Part shown: piece by piece, positions 17,567 to 26,422 of the stretch | How the letters are laid out: every line of letters starts with the position of its first letter | Numbering within the stretch: position 1 is the first letter of the stretch | Program-made: the position numbers and the translations under genes | Notes under the pieces: generated by a model | Told to the model about the DNA's origin: nothing | What the model saw: only the letters and a program-made list of their open reading frames with translations | Database searches by the model: none | Origin: Acidobacteriales bacterium 13_2_20CM_55_8 | GTDB lineage: Bacteria > Acidobacteriota > Terriglobia > Terriglobales > Acidobacteriaceae | Assembly (NCBI GenBank): GCA_001914815.1 | Contig: MNDG01000003.1 | Span: 1,185-38,490 of the forward strand | Direction: 5' to 3' | Length of the DNA stretch: 37,306 bases

Positions 17567-17732
17567 AGAAATGTCCTCCTGCCTGCAAACTTGCGGAATT
17601 CGAATCGAATATTGGTTGGATGCCTGACGAATGAACTTGGATATGAAAATTTTCGATAGGCGGACTCAAATAATTACACAAATTTTTACACTTCCGAAAC
17701 CTATCCACAATCGTCCAACTAGTAGGATATAG

Positions 17733-18164
17733 GTGAATCTTATGAGCGAATCATTAGCCTGCAACTTGTGGCAGCGAGTGCCACCCATTTGGGCACAGGA
17801 TAAGGAGCCAATGCAGAAGTTGAGTCTGGAAATCCGCGTAAGCGACGATGTGACCGTAGTCTATTGCCGGGGACGCATTGTCTACGACGAAGCGGCTACG
17901 TTGTCCGAGAAGCTGGCGGAACTTTTACCGCACAGCCGCCAAGTGGTTCTCGAACTCAGCGCCGTGAAAATGATGGACGGCGCAGGACTGGGAGAACTGG
18001 TGCTCCTATTGATGTGGGCCCAAGCCAATCAAGGTACAATCATGCTCGCTGCACCCAACCCACGAGTTCACGAATTGTTGAAGCTTACCCGGCTGGCTTC
18101 GGTTTTCGAAATTCATCCCAGGGTGGAGGATGCGATCCTGGCGTTGCGCGGACAACTAGCTTGA
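17733..18164 (+). CDS. STAS domain protein (anti-sigma factor antagonist-like)
   Basis: VTVVYCRGRIVYDEAATLSEKLAELLPHSRQVVLELSAVKMMDGAGLGELVLLL; STAS layout. Start may be an internal ATG, e.g. 17811. Confidence 0.8.
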   Translation: MNLMSESLACNLWQRVPPIWAQDKEPMQKLSLEIRVSDDVTVVYCRGRIVYDEAATLSEKLAELLPHSRQVVLELSAVKMMDGAGLGELVLLLMWAQANQGTIMLAAPNPRVHELLKLTRLASVFEIHPRVEDAILALRGQLA

Positions 18165-18194
18165 AATCCTTGGAAGATTGCGAGGAAGGGCGAG

Positions 18195-18258
18195 CAGGTC
18201 TCGGGTGTCAGGTCTCGGGTGTCAGGTCTCGGGTGTCAGGTCTCGGGTGTCAGGTCTC
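18195..18258. repeat. 14-bp tandem repeat CAGGTCTCGGGTGT, four complete copies plus partial
   Basis: Exact copies at 18195, 18209, 18223, 18237; partial from 18251. Confidence 0.95.
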
Positions 18259-18340
18259 AAATCTCAGTTCTCAGATCTCAGCTCACCCGGGACTGGAGAG
18301 CTAGACCTGACACCTGAGCCCGGCGCCGGCTGGAATGCTG

Positions 18341-19258
18341 CTAATGTTCCCGCTGGAAACGATAGCGTCCTTTGCGCTCCAGCGCGATAGTCTCTGCTAC
18401 TTTCAGAAAGGCCCGTGCCGCGTGCGAAAGGCTGGCGGACTTGCGATAGACCAGCCGAAGTTTGCGGTGCAAGCGAAGCTCACGCACCGCAATGCGCACC
18501 AGCTCTCCGCGGGCTAGTTCGTTTTCCACGCTGATCTCCGGCAGCAACGCTACTCCATTTCCCATGGCTACGAAGCGCTTGATGGCTTGCAGTGTGGGCA
18601 GTTCAATGTCCATGTGCAGGGGCGTCTTATGCCGTTTGAATGCCTGGATTACTTTTTCGCGGTATGGAGAAGAGACAATGTGGGCTACAAAAGATTCAGC
18701 GCCGAGTTGGCGTATGCTGACCTGTTGTACTCTGGCCAGCGGATGGCTCGGCGGGACGACAAATATCAATTCATCCAGATACACCACGGTGGAACACAAC
18801 TGCGGCTCCTGCGGATCATAAGTCAACACTCCAAGCTCGGAGTTATGGCGCAGCAGGTCATCGGGAATGTGGCTGCCCAGCGCGCGCTGTACCACGATCT
18901 TGATCATAGGATGCAGGCGCCGAAATTCGCCGAGCACCGGGAGCAGGTAAAGAGCAGTGAACTCATTGGCCGCGATCGCGAGTTTGCCTTTGTGCAGTTC
19001 CCGCAGTTCCACCAGAGCTTCCTGCGCGTCGTTTCTGAGATTTAATAAACGCTCGGCATATTCCTGAAGCACGCGGCCGGCGTCGGTGAGCAGGCCATCG
19101 CGGGAGGAACGGTCCAGCAGAGGTTCGCCGAGTTCTTGTTCCAGCTTGTGGATGGTTTGACTGACTGCCGACTGGGTGCGGAATAGTTTTTCCGCCGCGC
19201 GGGAGAAGCGTCCTTCACGGGCGACCGCCAGAAAGACCTCGAGTTGCGCCAAGTCCAT
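18341..19258 (-). CDS. LysR-family transcriptional regulator
   Basis: N-terminal MDLAQLEVFLAVAREGRFSRAAEKLFRTQSAVSQTIHKLEQELGEPLLDR wHTH; LysR substrate-binding domain follows. Confidence 0.93.
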   Translation of the reverse strand: MDLAQLEVFLAVAREGRFSRAAEKLFRTQSAVSQTIHKLEQELGEPLLDRSSRDGLLTDAGRVLQEYAERLLNLRNDAQEALVELRELHKGKLAIAANEFTALYLLPVLGEFRRLHPMIKIVVQRALGSHIPDDLLRHNSELGVLTYDPQEPQLCSTVVYLDELIFVVPPSHPLARVQQVSIRQLGAESFVAHIVSSPYREKVIQAFKRHKTPLHMDIELPTLQAIKRFVAMGNGVALLPEISVENELARGELVRIAVRELRLHRKLRLVYRKSASLSHAARAFLKVAETIALERKGRYRFQREH

Positions 19259-19290
19259 CGCGAATCCCTTTAGTTCAACTTAAGCAGGCA

Positions 19291-19322
19291 TTAGCTATGC
19301 TTATCATGTTAAGCGTTGCTAA
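19291..19322. promoter_or_regulatory. 32-bp nested dyad in the LysR/leuA divergent intergenic region
   Basis: TTAGC-TAT-GCTTA-TCATGT-TAAGC-GTT-GCTAA; nested inverted repeats with equal spacing; contains a T-N11-A type core. Confidence 0.65.
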
Positions 19323-19403
19323 TGATAATCACAGGATTATAAGCTTTGCTTTACATGGGTGTCTACGTAACATAGAGGTTACCTCTCAGGGAGGAACCTC
19401 GGC

Positions 19404-20750
19404 ATGGAATCAGCGCGTATCACGATATTCGACACCACTTTGCGGGACGGCGAACAGTCGCCCGGTTGTAGCATGAATGTGCAGGAAAAGCTGCGCATGG
19501 CGCATCAACTCGACCGCTTGGGCGTGGACGTGATTGAGGCTGGATTTCCCATCGCCTCTGAGGGTGACTTCGCCGCCGTGCAGGCCATTGCTGCGGTAGT
19601 TCGACGTCCTATCATCGCCGGCTTGGCTCGTGCTTGCCGTCCGGATATCGAACGCGCCTGGCAGGCATTGAAAGATGCCAGCCGTCCGCGAATTCATGTG
19701 TTCCTGGCAACGTCTGATATCCATTTGAAATACAAACTCCGGATTTCGCGCCAGCAATGTCTGGAGCAGGCCCGCGATGCGGTGCGTCTGGCAAAGTCAT
19801 TGTGCCAGGATGTTGAGTTTTCGCCGGAAGACGCCACGCGCACCGATCTCGAATTTCTATGTCAGATTGTGCAGGCTGTTGTCGAAGCTGGTGCCACCAC
19901 AGTGAACATTCCGGACACGGTTGGGTTCAGCATGCCGTCGGAATTCGGCGAGTTGATCCAAACTATCCGTCAGCGCGTGCAAGGAATTGAGAAAGTCACG
20001 ATCTCGGCGCACTGCCATAACGATTTGGGACTGGCCGTGGCAAACTCTCTTGCTGCCGTGGCCGCGGGCGCGCGACAGGTGGAATGCACCATCAACGGGA
20101 TCGGCGAGCGCGCTGGGAATGCTTCGCTGGAAGAGATCGTGATGGCGGCACGCGTCCGACCCGATCGCTACGCATATAAGACGGCAGTTGTGAGTGAGCA
20201 GCTTTTCCCGGCGAGCCAGATGCTGAGCGAGATCACTGGAGTTCCGGTACAGCCCAACAAAGCCATCATCGGACGCAATGCGTTTGCTCACGAAGCCGGT
20301 ATTCATCAGGATGGAATGCTCAAGAATCCATTGACCTACGAAATCATGACCCCGCGATCTGTGGGGGTGCCAGATTCGACATTAGTTTTGGGCAAACATT
20401 CGGGACGACATGCGCTGAATCTTCGTTGCGAACAGCTCGGGTATCAGTTCGAGCGCCGCGAGTTAGACGAAATTTACCGCAAGTTCGTGGTGCTGGCGGA
20501 CAAGATCAAGCATGTGGAAGATCACCATTTGATGGGATTGATCCGGGAAACTCATGCCGGTCGACGAATTCCGCCGGCCCATGTGGCGGATCTGCCGCTG
20601 GCGATCGCGGCGGCGGCCGGTAGCGGGCGCGACTATCCGCAGAAACCGCTTTCCTTTCCGTTACCCGCGGAGTTTAGTCCGTCAGGGCTGCCGTTGAATC
20701 CGATGGCGGAACATCATTCTGAGCAGGAAGATTATTTGTGGGGTGTGTAG
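19404..20750 (+). CDS. leuA: 2-isopropylmalate synthase-like, short form without C-terminal LeuA regulatory domain
   Basis: [71 protein letters not shown]; ends about 80 aa after KHSGRHAL. Confidence 0.88.
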   Translation: MESARITIFDTTLRDGEQSPGCSMNVQEKLRMAHQLDRLGVDVIEAGFPIASEGDFAAVQAIAAVVRRPIIAGLARACRPDIERAWQALKDASRPRIHVFLATSDIHLKYKLRISRQQCLEQARDAVRLAKSLCQDVEFSPEDATRTDLEFLCQIVQAVVEAGATTVNIPDTVGFSMPSEFGELIQTIRQRVQGIEKVTISAHCHNDLGLAVANSLAAVAAGARQVECTINGIGERAGNASLEEIVMAARVRPDRYAYKTAVVSEQLFPASQMLSEITGVPVQPNKAIIGRNAFAHEAGIHQDGMLKNPLTYEIMTPRSVGVPDSTLVLGKHSGRHALNLRCEQLGYQFERRELDEIYRKFVVLADKIKHVEDHHLMGLIRETHAGRRIPPAHVADLPLAIAAAAGSGRDYPQKPLSFPLPAEFSPSGLPLNPMAEHHSEQEDYLWGV

Positions 20751-20807
20751 ACGCCTATGGTTCAACAGAACCTCAGGGGCTAAAGCCCTCGGCACTCTAG
20801 TCCGTGC

Positions 20808-20827
20808 GGCACGACTAAACTCGTGCC
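20808..20827. repeat. Short palindrome GGCACGA-CTAAAC-TCGTGCC between leuA and leuB, next to GGGCT-AA-AGCCC (20777..20788)
   Basis: Perfect inverted repeats read directly. Confidence 0.6.
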
Positions 20828-20947
20828 CTTCCCAAATCATGCTCTTCCCATTGTCGTGGCGATGACATCCGAGCGCGCTCTAAGCCTGCACGTCGCGATG
20901 CGAATGGAGCCAGCGTGAATCGCCTGTCCGCATTAAAATAATCATCC

Positions 20948-22048
20948 ATGCTGCTTAAACTCACAATTCTTCCTGGGGACGGCATTGGACCAGAAGTGAC
21001 CGACGAAGCGCTACGGGTTCTGGAAAACGTCGCCCGCGGGTTCAACCATCAGATCAGCCTGGATCGGAAAGAGATCGGCGGCGCGGCGCTTCTGAGCAGT
21101 AACAACCCGCTCCCCGACGATACAATTCATAGTTGCCTGACGTCTGGCGCCGTGTTGTTGGGAGCGGTGGGCGGACCTTCTTTCGATAAGTTTCCCAAAC
21201 ATCTTCGTCCGGAGAGTGGGCTGTTACGGCTGCGCCGCGAACTCGGAGCATTTGCCAATTTGCGGCCCGCGGTTTGTTTTCCCGCGCTTGAAGACTGTTC
21301 ACCGCTTCGGCCGGAAATAGTTCGAGGCACGGATGTTCTGATCGTGCGTGAACTTTTGGGCGGCATTTACTTCGGGGAGCCTCGATCTACCCAAGGGGCT
21401 GCGGGCAACCGTGAAGCTCTCGACACCATGCGCTACACGGAACCGGAGATCGAACGCATTGCGCGAATGGCTTTCGAGCTGGCGCGAACTCGCCGGCGCA
21501 AGGTCACCTCGGTGGACAAAGCCAATGTGCTCGACTGTTCCCGGCTGTGGCGCGACGTGGTCACGCGCGTGGCGCAGGAATATCCTGACGTCACGCTGTC
21601 GCACATGTACGTTGATTCCGCCGCCATGCTGCTGGTGTCGCGTCCTGCCGACTTCGACGTTTTGCTAACGGAAAATATGTTTGGCGACATTCTCTCTGAT
21701 CAAGCTGGCGGAACCGTGGGCTCATTGGGGCTGCTGGCTTCCGCGAGTATCGGCGGGACGGTAGGTCTTTACGAACCGGTACATGGTTCGGCTCCAGACA
21801 TTGCCGGGCGGGGCATTGCCAATCCATTGGGCGCCATTCTTTCTGCCGCCATGTTGCTGCGATATTCCTTCAAACTGAAAAACGAGGCGGCTTCGATCGA
21901 AGGCGCGGTATCCAGCGTTCTGGCCGCCGGATATCGTACTCGCGACCTAGTCAGGCCCGGCCAGACGGGGCTAACCACGGCAGAGATGGGCAGGAAAGTC
22001 GCGGAGGCGGTTGTTCCACAGAGTAAACCGCAGATGGCGATTCGCTGA
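20948..22048 (+). CDS. leuB: 3-isopropylmalate dehydrogenase
   Basis: [90 protein letters not shown]. Confidence 0.95.
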   Translation: MLLKLTILPGDGIGPEVTDEALRVLENVARGFNHQISLDRKEIGGAALLSSNNPLPDDTIHSCLTSGAVLLGAVGGPSFDKFPKHLRPESGLLRLRRELGAFANLRPAVCFPALEDCSPLRPEIVRGTDVLIVRELLGGIYFGEPRSTQGAAGNREALDTMRYTEPEIERIARMAFELARTRRRKVTSVDKANVLDCSRLWRDVVTRVAQEYPDVTLSHMYVDSAAMLLVSRPADFDVLLTENMFGDILSDQAGGTVGSLGLLASASIGGTVGLYEPVHGSAPDIAGRGIANPLGAILSAAMLLRYSFKLKNEAASIEGAVSSVLAAGYRTRDLVRPGQTGLTTAEMGRKVAEAVVPQSKPQMAIR

Positions 22049-22171
22049 AATGCCGATCTTTCGGCACCCGATTTCCACACTCTGCCGCTAAAAAAGCAGA
22101 TTAGAATTCTGCACCTCAGTAGTAAAATTTAGTTCTCCAAGAACTTTCTCCCGCCCTAGGGAACGGCGAAA

Positions 22172-22432
22172 ATGCTTTCGAAGTGCGCCAATCCGGGCTG
22201 CTCGGCTTCTTTTCTTTACCTGCATCAAGGCAAACTGTTTCGCCTAGAAACCAGCGGCAATGGCGACGATACCCGCATCGGTTTTGCAGACCCGCAAGGC
22301 AAGAACTCTTCCCGGCGTCTTGAATATTTCTGGTTGTGTGACGATTGTGCGTCGGTCATGACCGTGAGTCTCAAGAAGGGAGTCGGGGTTACGACCCGGC
22401 CTCTTTTTATGGCCCAAAAAGCAGCTTCGTAG
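22172..22432 (+). CDS. Small Cys-rich (zinc-ribbon-like) hypothetical protein
   Basis: MLSKCANPGCSASF...FWLCDDCASVMT: CxxxxC and CxxC pairs. Confidence 0.6.
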   Translation: MLSKCANPGCSASFLYLHQGKLFRLETSGNGDDTRIGFADPQGKNSSRRLEYFWLCDDCASVMTVSLKKGVGVTTRPLFMAQKAAS

Positions 22433-22441
22433 CAGCAAAGC

Positions 22442-23182
22442 TCAAGGTGGTGTCGGGGCGTATTTGCCGGTCAGTGCATTCCAGCGAATTTTCAACATCT
22501 CGACCACCATGCGGGTGCCGTCCCGCAACGGACTGATGCGCGTGCCCGTGCTGTGCGCCCAGGCCACCGGGACCTCCGCCACTTTGAATCCGTATTTTTT
22601 TGCCAGGTAAAGTAACTCCGGATCGAATCCCCAGCGTTCAATCTTCTGTTGCGGAAAAATTGCCTGGGCGGAGCGCCGGGTGAAAGCCTTGAATCCGCAC
22701 TGCGTATCCTTGAATTGCAGGCCCAGGATCAGGCGCAGCATTAGGTTAAAAATCCTTCCGAAGAATTGCCGGTAAAGCGGCTGTCGTTGTGTCTGCAACT
22801 CGCTTTGCATCCAGCGCGATCCAATCGCTATGTCGGCGCCTTCCGCAATCGCTCCCAGCAGCCTGGGAGCTTCTTCAATTGGGGAGGAGAGGTCGGCATC
22901 GCTGAATAGCAATACTTCGCCGCCTGCGTGCATCATTCCATTGCGCACGCTATAACCTTTACCGCGGTTGCCAGGATTTTCCAACAGCCGCAGCGTGGCA
23001 TTTCTCTGCATGTGGCTTTGAACGATCTCAACCGTGTTGTCACGGGATCCATCGTTCACCACAATGACTTCCGCGTCCCAACCATGTTGTGCCGCGTAGT
23101 GGAGAACTTTTTCCAGTGTGGCGTCGATCCGCGCCGCCTCGTTGTATGCGGGGATGATGATGCTGTAAGTGTGATGTTCCAA
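22442..23182 (-). CDS. Glycosyltransferase family 2 (dolichol-phosphate sugar transferase-like)
   Basis: YSIIIPAYNEAARIDATL, VIVVNDGSRDNT, LLFSDADLSSPIEE, FKDTQCGFKAF. Confidence 0.9.
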   Translation of the reverse strand: MEHHTYSIIIPAYNEAARIDATLEKVLHYAAQHGWDAEVIVVNDGSRDNTVEIVQSHMQRNATLRLLENPGNRGKGYSVRNGMMHAGGEVLLFSDADLSSPIEEAPRLLGAIAEGADIAIGSRWMQSELQTQRQPLYRQFFGRIFNLMLRLILGLQFKDTQCGFKAFTRRSAQAIFPQQKIERWGFDPELLYLAKKYGFKVAEVPVAWAHSTGTRISPLRDGTRMVVEMLKIRWNALTGKYAPTPP

Positions 23183-23241
23183 GGCAGGCCTCTGCTCTCA
23201 GTTGTCAGGTCTCAGTTTTAGTTGAGATACCAACTGATAGC

Positions 23242-24303
23242 TTAAGCTACTTGGCGCTTTTCCAGCATGGAGAAGAATTCAGCCACCAGTTCTTCGTCCC
23301 ACAATCCGGCGCGGGCCTCCTCGCGCATAGTGACGGCGGACTGATCATGACTTAAGGCGGGCTTGTAGGGGCGTGCTGTACGCAAGGCGTCATAAACATC
23401 CACCACTTGCAGGACTCGAGGCAGCAGGGGAATCTCACGTTTGAGCAGTCCATCGGGATAGCCGCTGCCATCGCTATGCTCGTGATGATGGCGGATGATC
23501 GGCAGGATGAGGCGCAGCGACTTCAAGGGGCGGCAAATATTTTCTCCGGTAATGGGATGCTGCTTCATCACTTCCCACTCTTCGAGGGTGAGGTTGGATC
23601 CCTTTTTGAGGATCTCGTCGGGCACCGCAATTTTGCCCAGATCGTGCAAATACCCGCCGCGCCGCAGGGCGACAATTGCTTCCTCGTCCAACCCCAGGTG
23701 ACGCCCGAGATTGCTGGCATTCTGAGCCAGACGGTCGCAATGTCCCTCGGTGTAGGGATCACGACTCTCGACGCTCAGACCCAGAGTACACAGCACTGAC
23801 TCAGCGCTCTCCAGTTCGTCAGTAAATTCCTTGAGTTTGAGCAGCGACTTGACCCGGGCAAACAATTCTTCCGCGAAAATTGGTTTGTTGAGGAAGTCGT
23901 CGGCGCCGGCTTCGATCCCGTGCAGCTTGTCTTCACGATCGCTAAGCCCCGTAATCAGCACGAATGGAATAAGACGGGTGGATGGATTCTCCTTCAGCTC
24001 ACGGCAGAACTCATAACCCGATTTTCCTGGCATCACCACATCGGAAAGAATCAGGTCGGGAAGCTGGCGCCGGATCTCGGCTTCCGCCTGACTTGCGTCG
24101 GGAACCGCTACTACGTCGTATCCGCGAATCTGGAGCAGTTCGCGCATCAGCATCATGGTGTCGGGATTGTCGTCCACTACCAGGATTCGCGCTGGACCCC
24201 GGTGCACAAGTAGCTCAACCATGTCTTTGTAAGACTTTGGGCGCGGCGAAAAAAGGGTTCGGAGCCTCTGAGGGAAATCCATCGCCGAAGAACCAAGGAT
24301 CAA
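23242..24303 (-). CDS. Response regulator receiver + HD-GYP phosphodiesterase
   Basis: ILVVDDNPDTMMLMREL, LILSDVVMPGKSGYE, VLITG..., YLHDLGKIAVPDEIL, HHHEHSDGSGYPDGL. Confidence 0.92.
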   Translation of the reverse strand: MILGSSAMDFPQRLRTLFSPRPKSYKDMVELLVHRGPARILVVDDNPDTMMLMRELLQIRGYDVVAVPDASQAEAEIRRQLPDLILSDVVMPGKSGYEFCRELKENPSTRLIPFVLITGLSDREDKLHGIEAGADDFLNKPIFAEELFARVKSLLKLKEFTDELESAESVLCTLGLSVESRDPYTEGHCDRLAQNASNLGRHLGLDEEAIVALRRGGYLHDLGKIAVPDEILKKGSNLTLEEWEVMKQHPITGENICRPLKSLRLILPIIRHHHEHSDGSGYPDGLLKREIPLLPRVLQVVDVYDALRTARPYKPALSHDQSAVTMREEARAGLWDEELVAEFFSMLEKRQVA

Positions 24304-24373
24304 AAATCTATTCTACAAGCATAGATGCGTCGATGTGCACTTCGGAAAAGAAAAGTTGTTCTTCTTACCTTGT

Positions 24374-24389
24374 ATGAAAATATTTTCAT
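24374..24389. promoter_or_regulatory. 16-bp perfect palindrome ATGAAAATATTTTCAT
   Basis: Read directly; AT-rich island in the intergenic region between 24303 (-) and 24470 (+). Confidence 0.5.
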
Positions 24390-24469
24390 TTCCCGTTTTG
24401 GAGACAGAAACAATTGGGATGTGTCATCTGCCCTTGTGCGGTAGGCAACACTTCACCTAGTGTCCTCTC

Positions 24470-25142
24470 ATGCGTCCTGCTCTATGCATGTTGAGCGCTA
24501 TTTTTCTTTTGCCGGGAATTGCCGGTGGAACGCCCAAGCCGCATGTCGTTAGCTTTGGCAAATGGACCACGGTCAAGTGGTTCGTCGGTCCCGGTCAGGA
24601 CAAGCCGCTCGATTTGAGAATACGCGCGTTGTACGTAGACCGCCGGTTGAAGGAATTTACGCTTGGGACTCCGCACGATGTCACTGACCGCTTGATCGTG
24701 GTGCGTCGGGCGTTTCGACTCAACGATGCTTTGCCGGAGGAATCGACCTCGGTTCCGAACTGGCGATGGCAACGCGGAGGATGGCTGCTCGTGGACCGCA
24801 TCACCGGTCGTGCCTCGCCGATCAATCTCCCGGAGTTCGATCCCTTTTACTCGAAAGCTGCCTGGTATCGCGACTACATTGCTTATTGCAGGCTCTCGGA
24901 CGATGGCAAGAATCTTTATGCGATGGTGGCACAACTCGGACGTCGCAAACCAATCCTAAAAAAAGGCTCTGGGAGACGCGCCCGCTGATGACGTGCCGGA
25001 TTCGGCTTGTGCCCGGCCCAGTTGGCAACGCCAGCCGGTGCGCGTCACCTTCTCTTCACCACTGGATCAGAAACTGACCTACTCGGTGCGCGGCCACGCT
25101 GTGGACGTAGTGAATGACGAAGAGGAGGAAGGCACGAAATAA
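24470..25142 (+). pseudogene. Secreted hypothetical protein with apparent +1 frameshift at an A7 run (24958..24964)
   Basis: Frame 0 stops at 24988; dropping one A gives ...LKKALGDAPADDVPDSACARPSWQRQPVRVTFSSPLDQKLTYSVRGHAVDVVNDEEEEGTK to a TAA at 25140..25142. Confidence 0.65.
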
Positions 25143-25154
25143 TTGTTTTCGGTT

Positions 25155-25565
25155 TCAGCGCCTCTCGCAGACGGAAGTTTGGAATACAAAGCGGTCGCTC
25201 ACCATAAAATTGGCCAGCGAACAGACAGCAATTGTTGCCAAATTGGCCAGCAGATAATTCATTCGTGCTAAGTCAACGAATACCGCCATCATCACAAGGT
25301 TCCCCAGAATAGAAAACGCGCCTGCCGTCAAATTGAATTTAAGTAACCGTACCGCGACATTCTTTGACTCGCGTTCCACCCAGGTGAAGCGCTCGTGCCA
25401 AACGAAGTTGTGGACGACCGCCGCCTCCACCGCTAGTGCAGTTGCCAGCAGATAATCGACATGCAGGCCGGATTTCAGCACAGTCAACACGATGAGTTGC
25501 ACGCCAATTCCCATTCCACCAACCGCATTGAACTTTAGCCAGTGAATCCAAGTAGCGCGGGTCAT
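25155..25565 (-). CDS. GtrA-like family membrane protein
   Basis: Four TM segments; FNAVGGMGIGVQLIVL, VVHNFVWHERFTW, NFMVSDRFVF typical of GtrA. Confidence 0.85.
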   Translation of the reverse strand: MTRATWIHWLKFNAVGGMGIGVQLIVLTVLKSGLHVDYLLATALAVEAAVVHNFVWHERFTWVERESKNVAVRLLKFNLTAGAFSILGNLVMMAVFVDLARMNYLLANLATIAVCSLANFMVSDRFVFQTSVCERR

Positions 25566-26290
25566 GACAGGCGTTCCTCCACGTACAGGCGGCGAGTATT
25601 CCGTGCGGTGAAGAAGAGCAGCATCACGGTCATGCCGGCTAGTCCAACAAGTCCCCCGACATCGAATAGCCGATAGCGCCCACCGAAGATCATGGGACGA
25701 TAGAACAACGCAATATTGCCGATGGCGAGCAGGATGCGAAGCTCAGTGGGTCCAAAACTCCAGAATGAGAGCTGAAATTCTCCCATGGTGTAGGTCGCCA
25801 GATACGACTGGATCGAAAGCAGCAGGAAGGCGAGCAGCAATCCAATGGCAAGGTAGGGATGCATATATCCCGATAGCGCAAGCCCGCCCATCAGAAAGAG
25901 GCCTCCGAGACTGTCGATCATGTGATCCACATAAAAACCGTACCGCGGACGCTGACGCTGCCGCACTCGCGCCAGCGTCCCGTCTAAGCTGTCCCCCAGC
26001 CAGTTCAACGCAAGAAAGCCGATGACGCCCACTAACCAGAGGCGATTCCCCCTGGCCAGCGCATAGGCGATCCCGGCCATCACCTGCGCTCCAAATCCCA
26101 GCAGGGTCAGGTGGTCAGGATTAACCCAACCGGGTGTGCGCTCTGCCAGCCAGACCAGCGCTCGCTTCTCCGCCGCAGCTACGAAGCTGTGCTGAATCCG
26201 CTTCGGATTCTTGAAGGTCTGTGCCTCGCGGGATTCACATAACACTTTGGGATTGGACTGCTCGCAGAAATCGATAAGCAGACTTGCCAT
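25562..26290 (-). CDS. CDP-alcohol phosphatidyltransferase family protein
   Basis: WVNPDHLTLLGF and DSLDGTLARVRQRQRPRYGFYVDHMID signature; multi-TM. Confidence 0.88.
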   Translation of the reverse strand: MASLLIDFCEQSNPKVLCESREAQTFKNPKRIQHSFVAAAEKRALVWLAERTPGWVNPDHLTLLGFGAQVMAGIAYALARGNRLWLVGVIGFLALNWLGDSLDGTLARVRQRQRPRYGFYVDHMIDSLGGLFLMGGLALSGYMHPYLAIGLLLAFLLLSIQSYLATYTMGEFQLSFWSFGPTELRILLAIGNIALFYRPMIFGGRYRLFDVGGLVGLAGMTVMLLFFTARNTRRLYVEERLS

Positions 26291-26422
26291 CGGACTTTCC
26301 TCCTCGTTTCAGGAGTCAATTTGCTCCCGAACCGTTGGAAGGACAATCCTTTGGTGATAAAGCCGGAATCAAGCGATTATTTATAGATAAATGAAAGAAA
26401 ACAGGCGGGATAACGGAAGACG

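Noticed and set aside
18195-18258. CRISPR-like array
   Set aside because: 14-bp head-to-tail repeat without spacers; no cas genes in the window.
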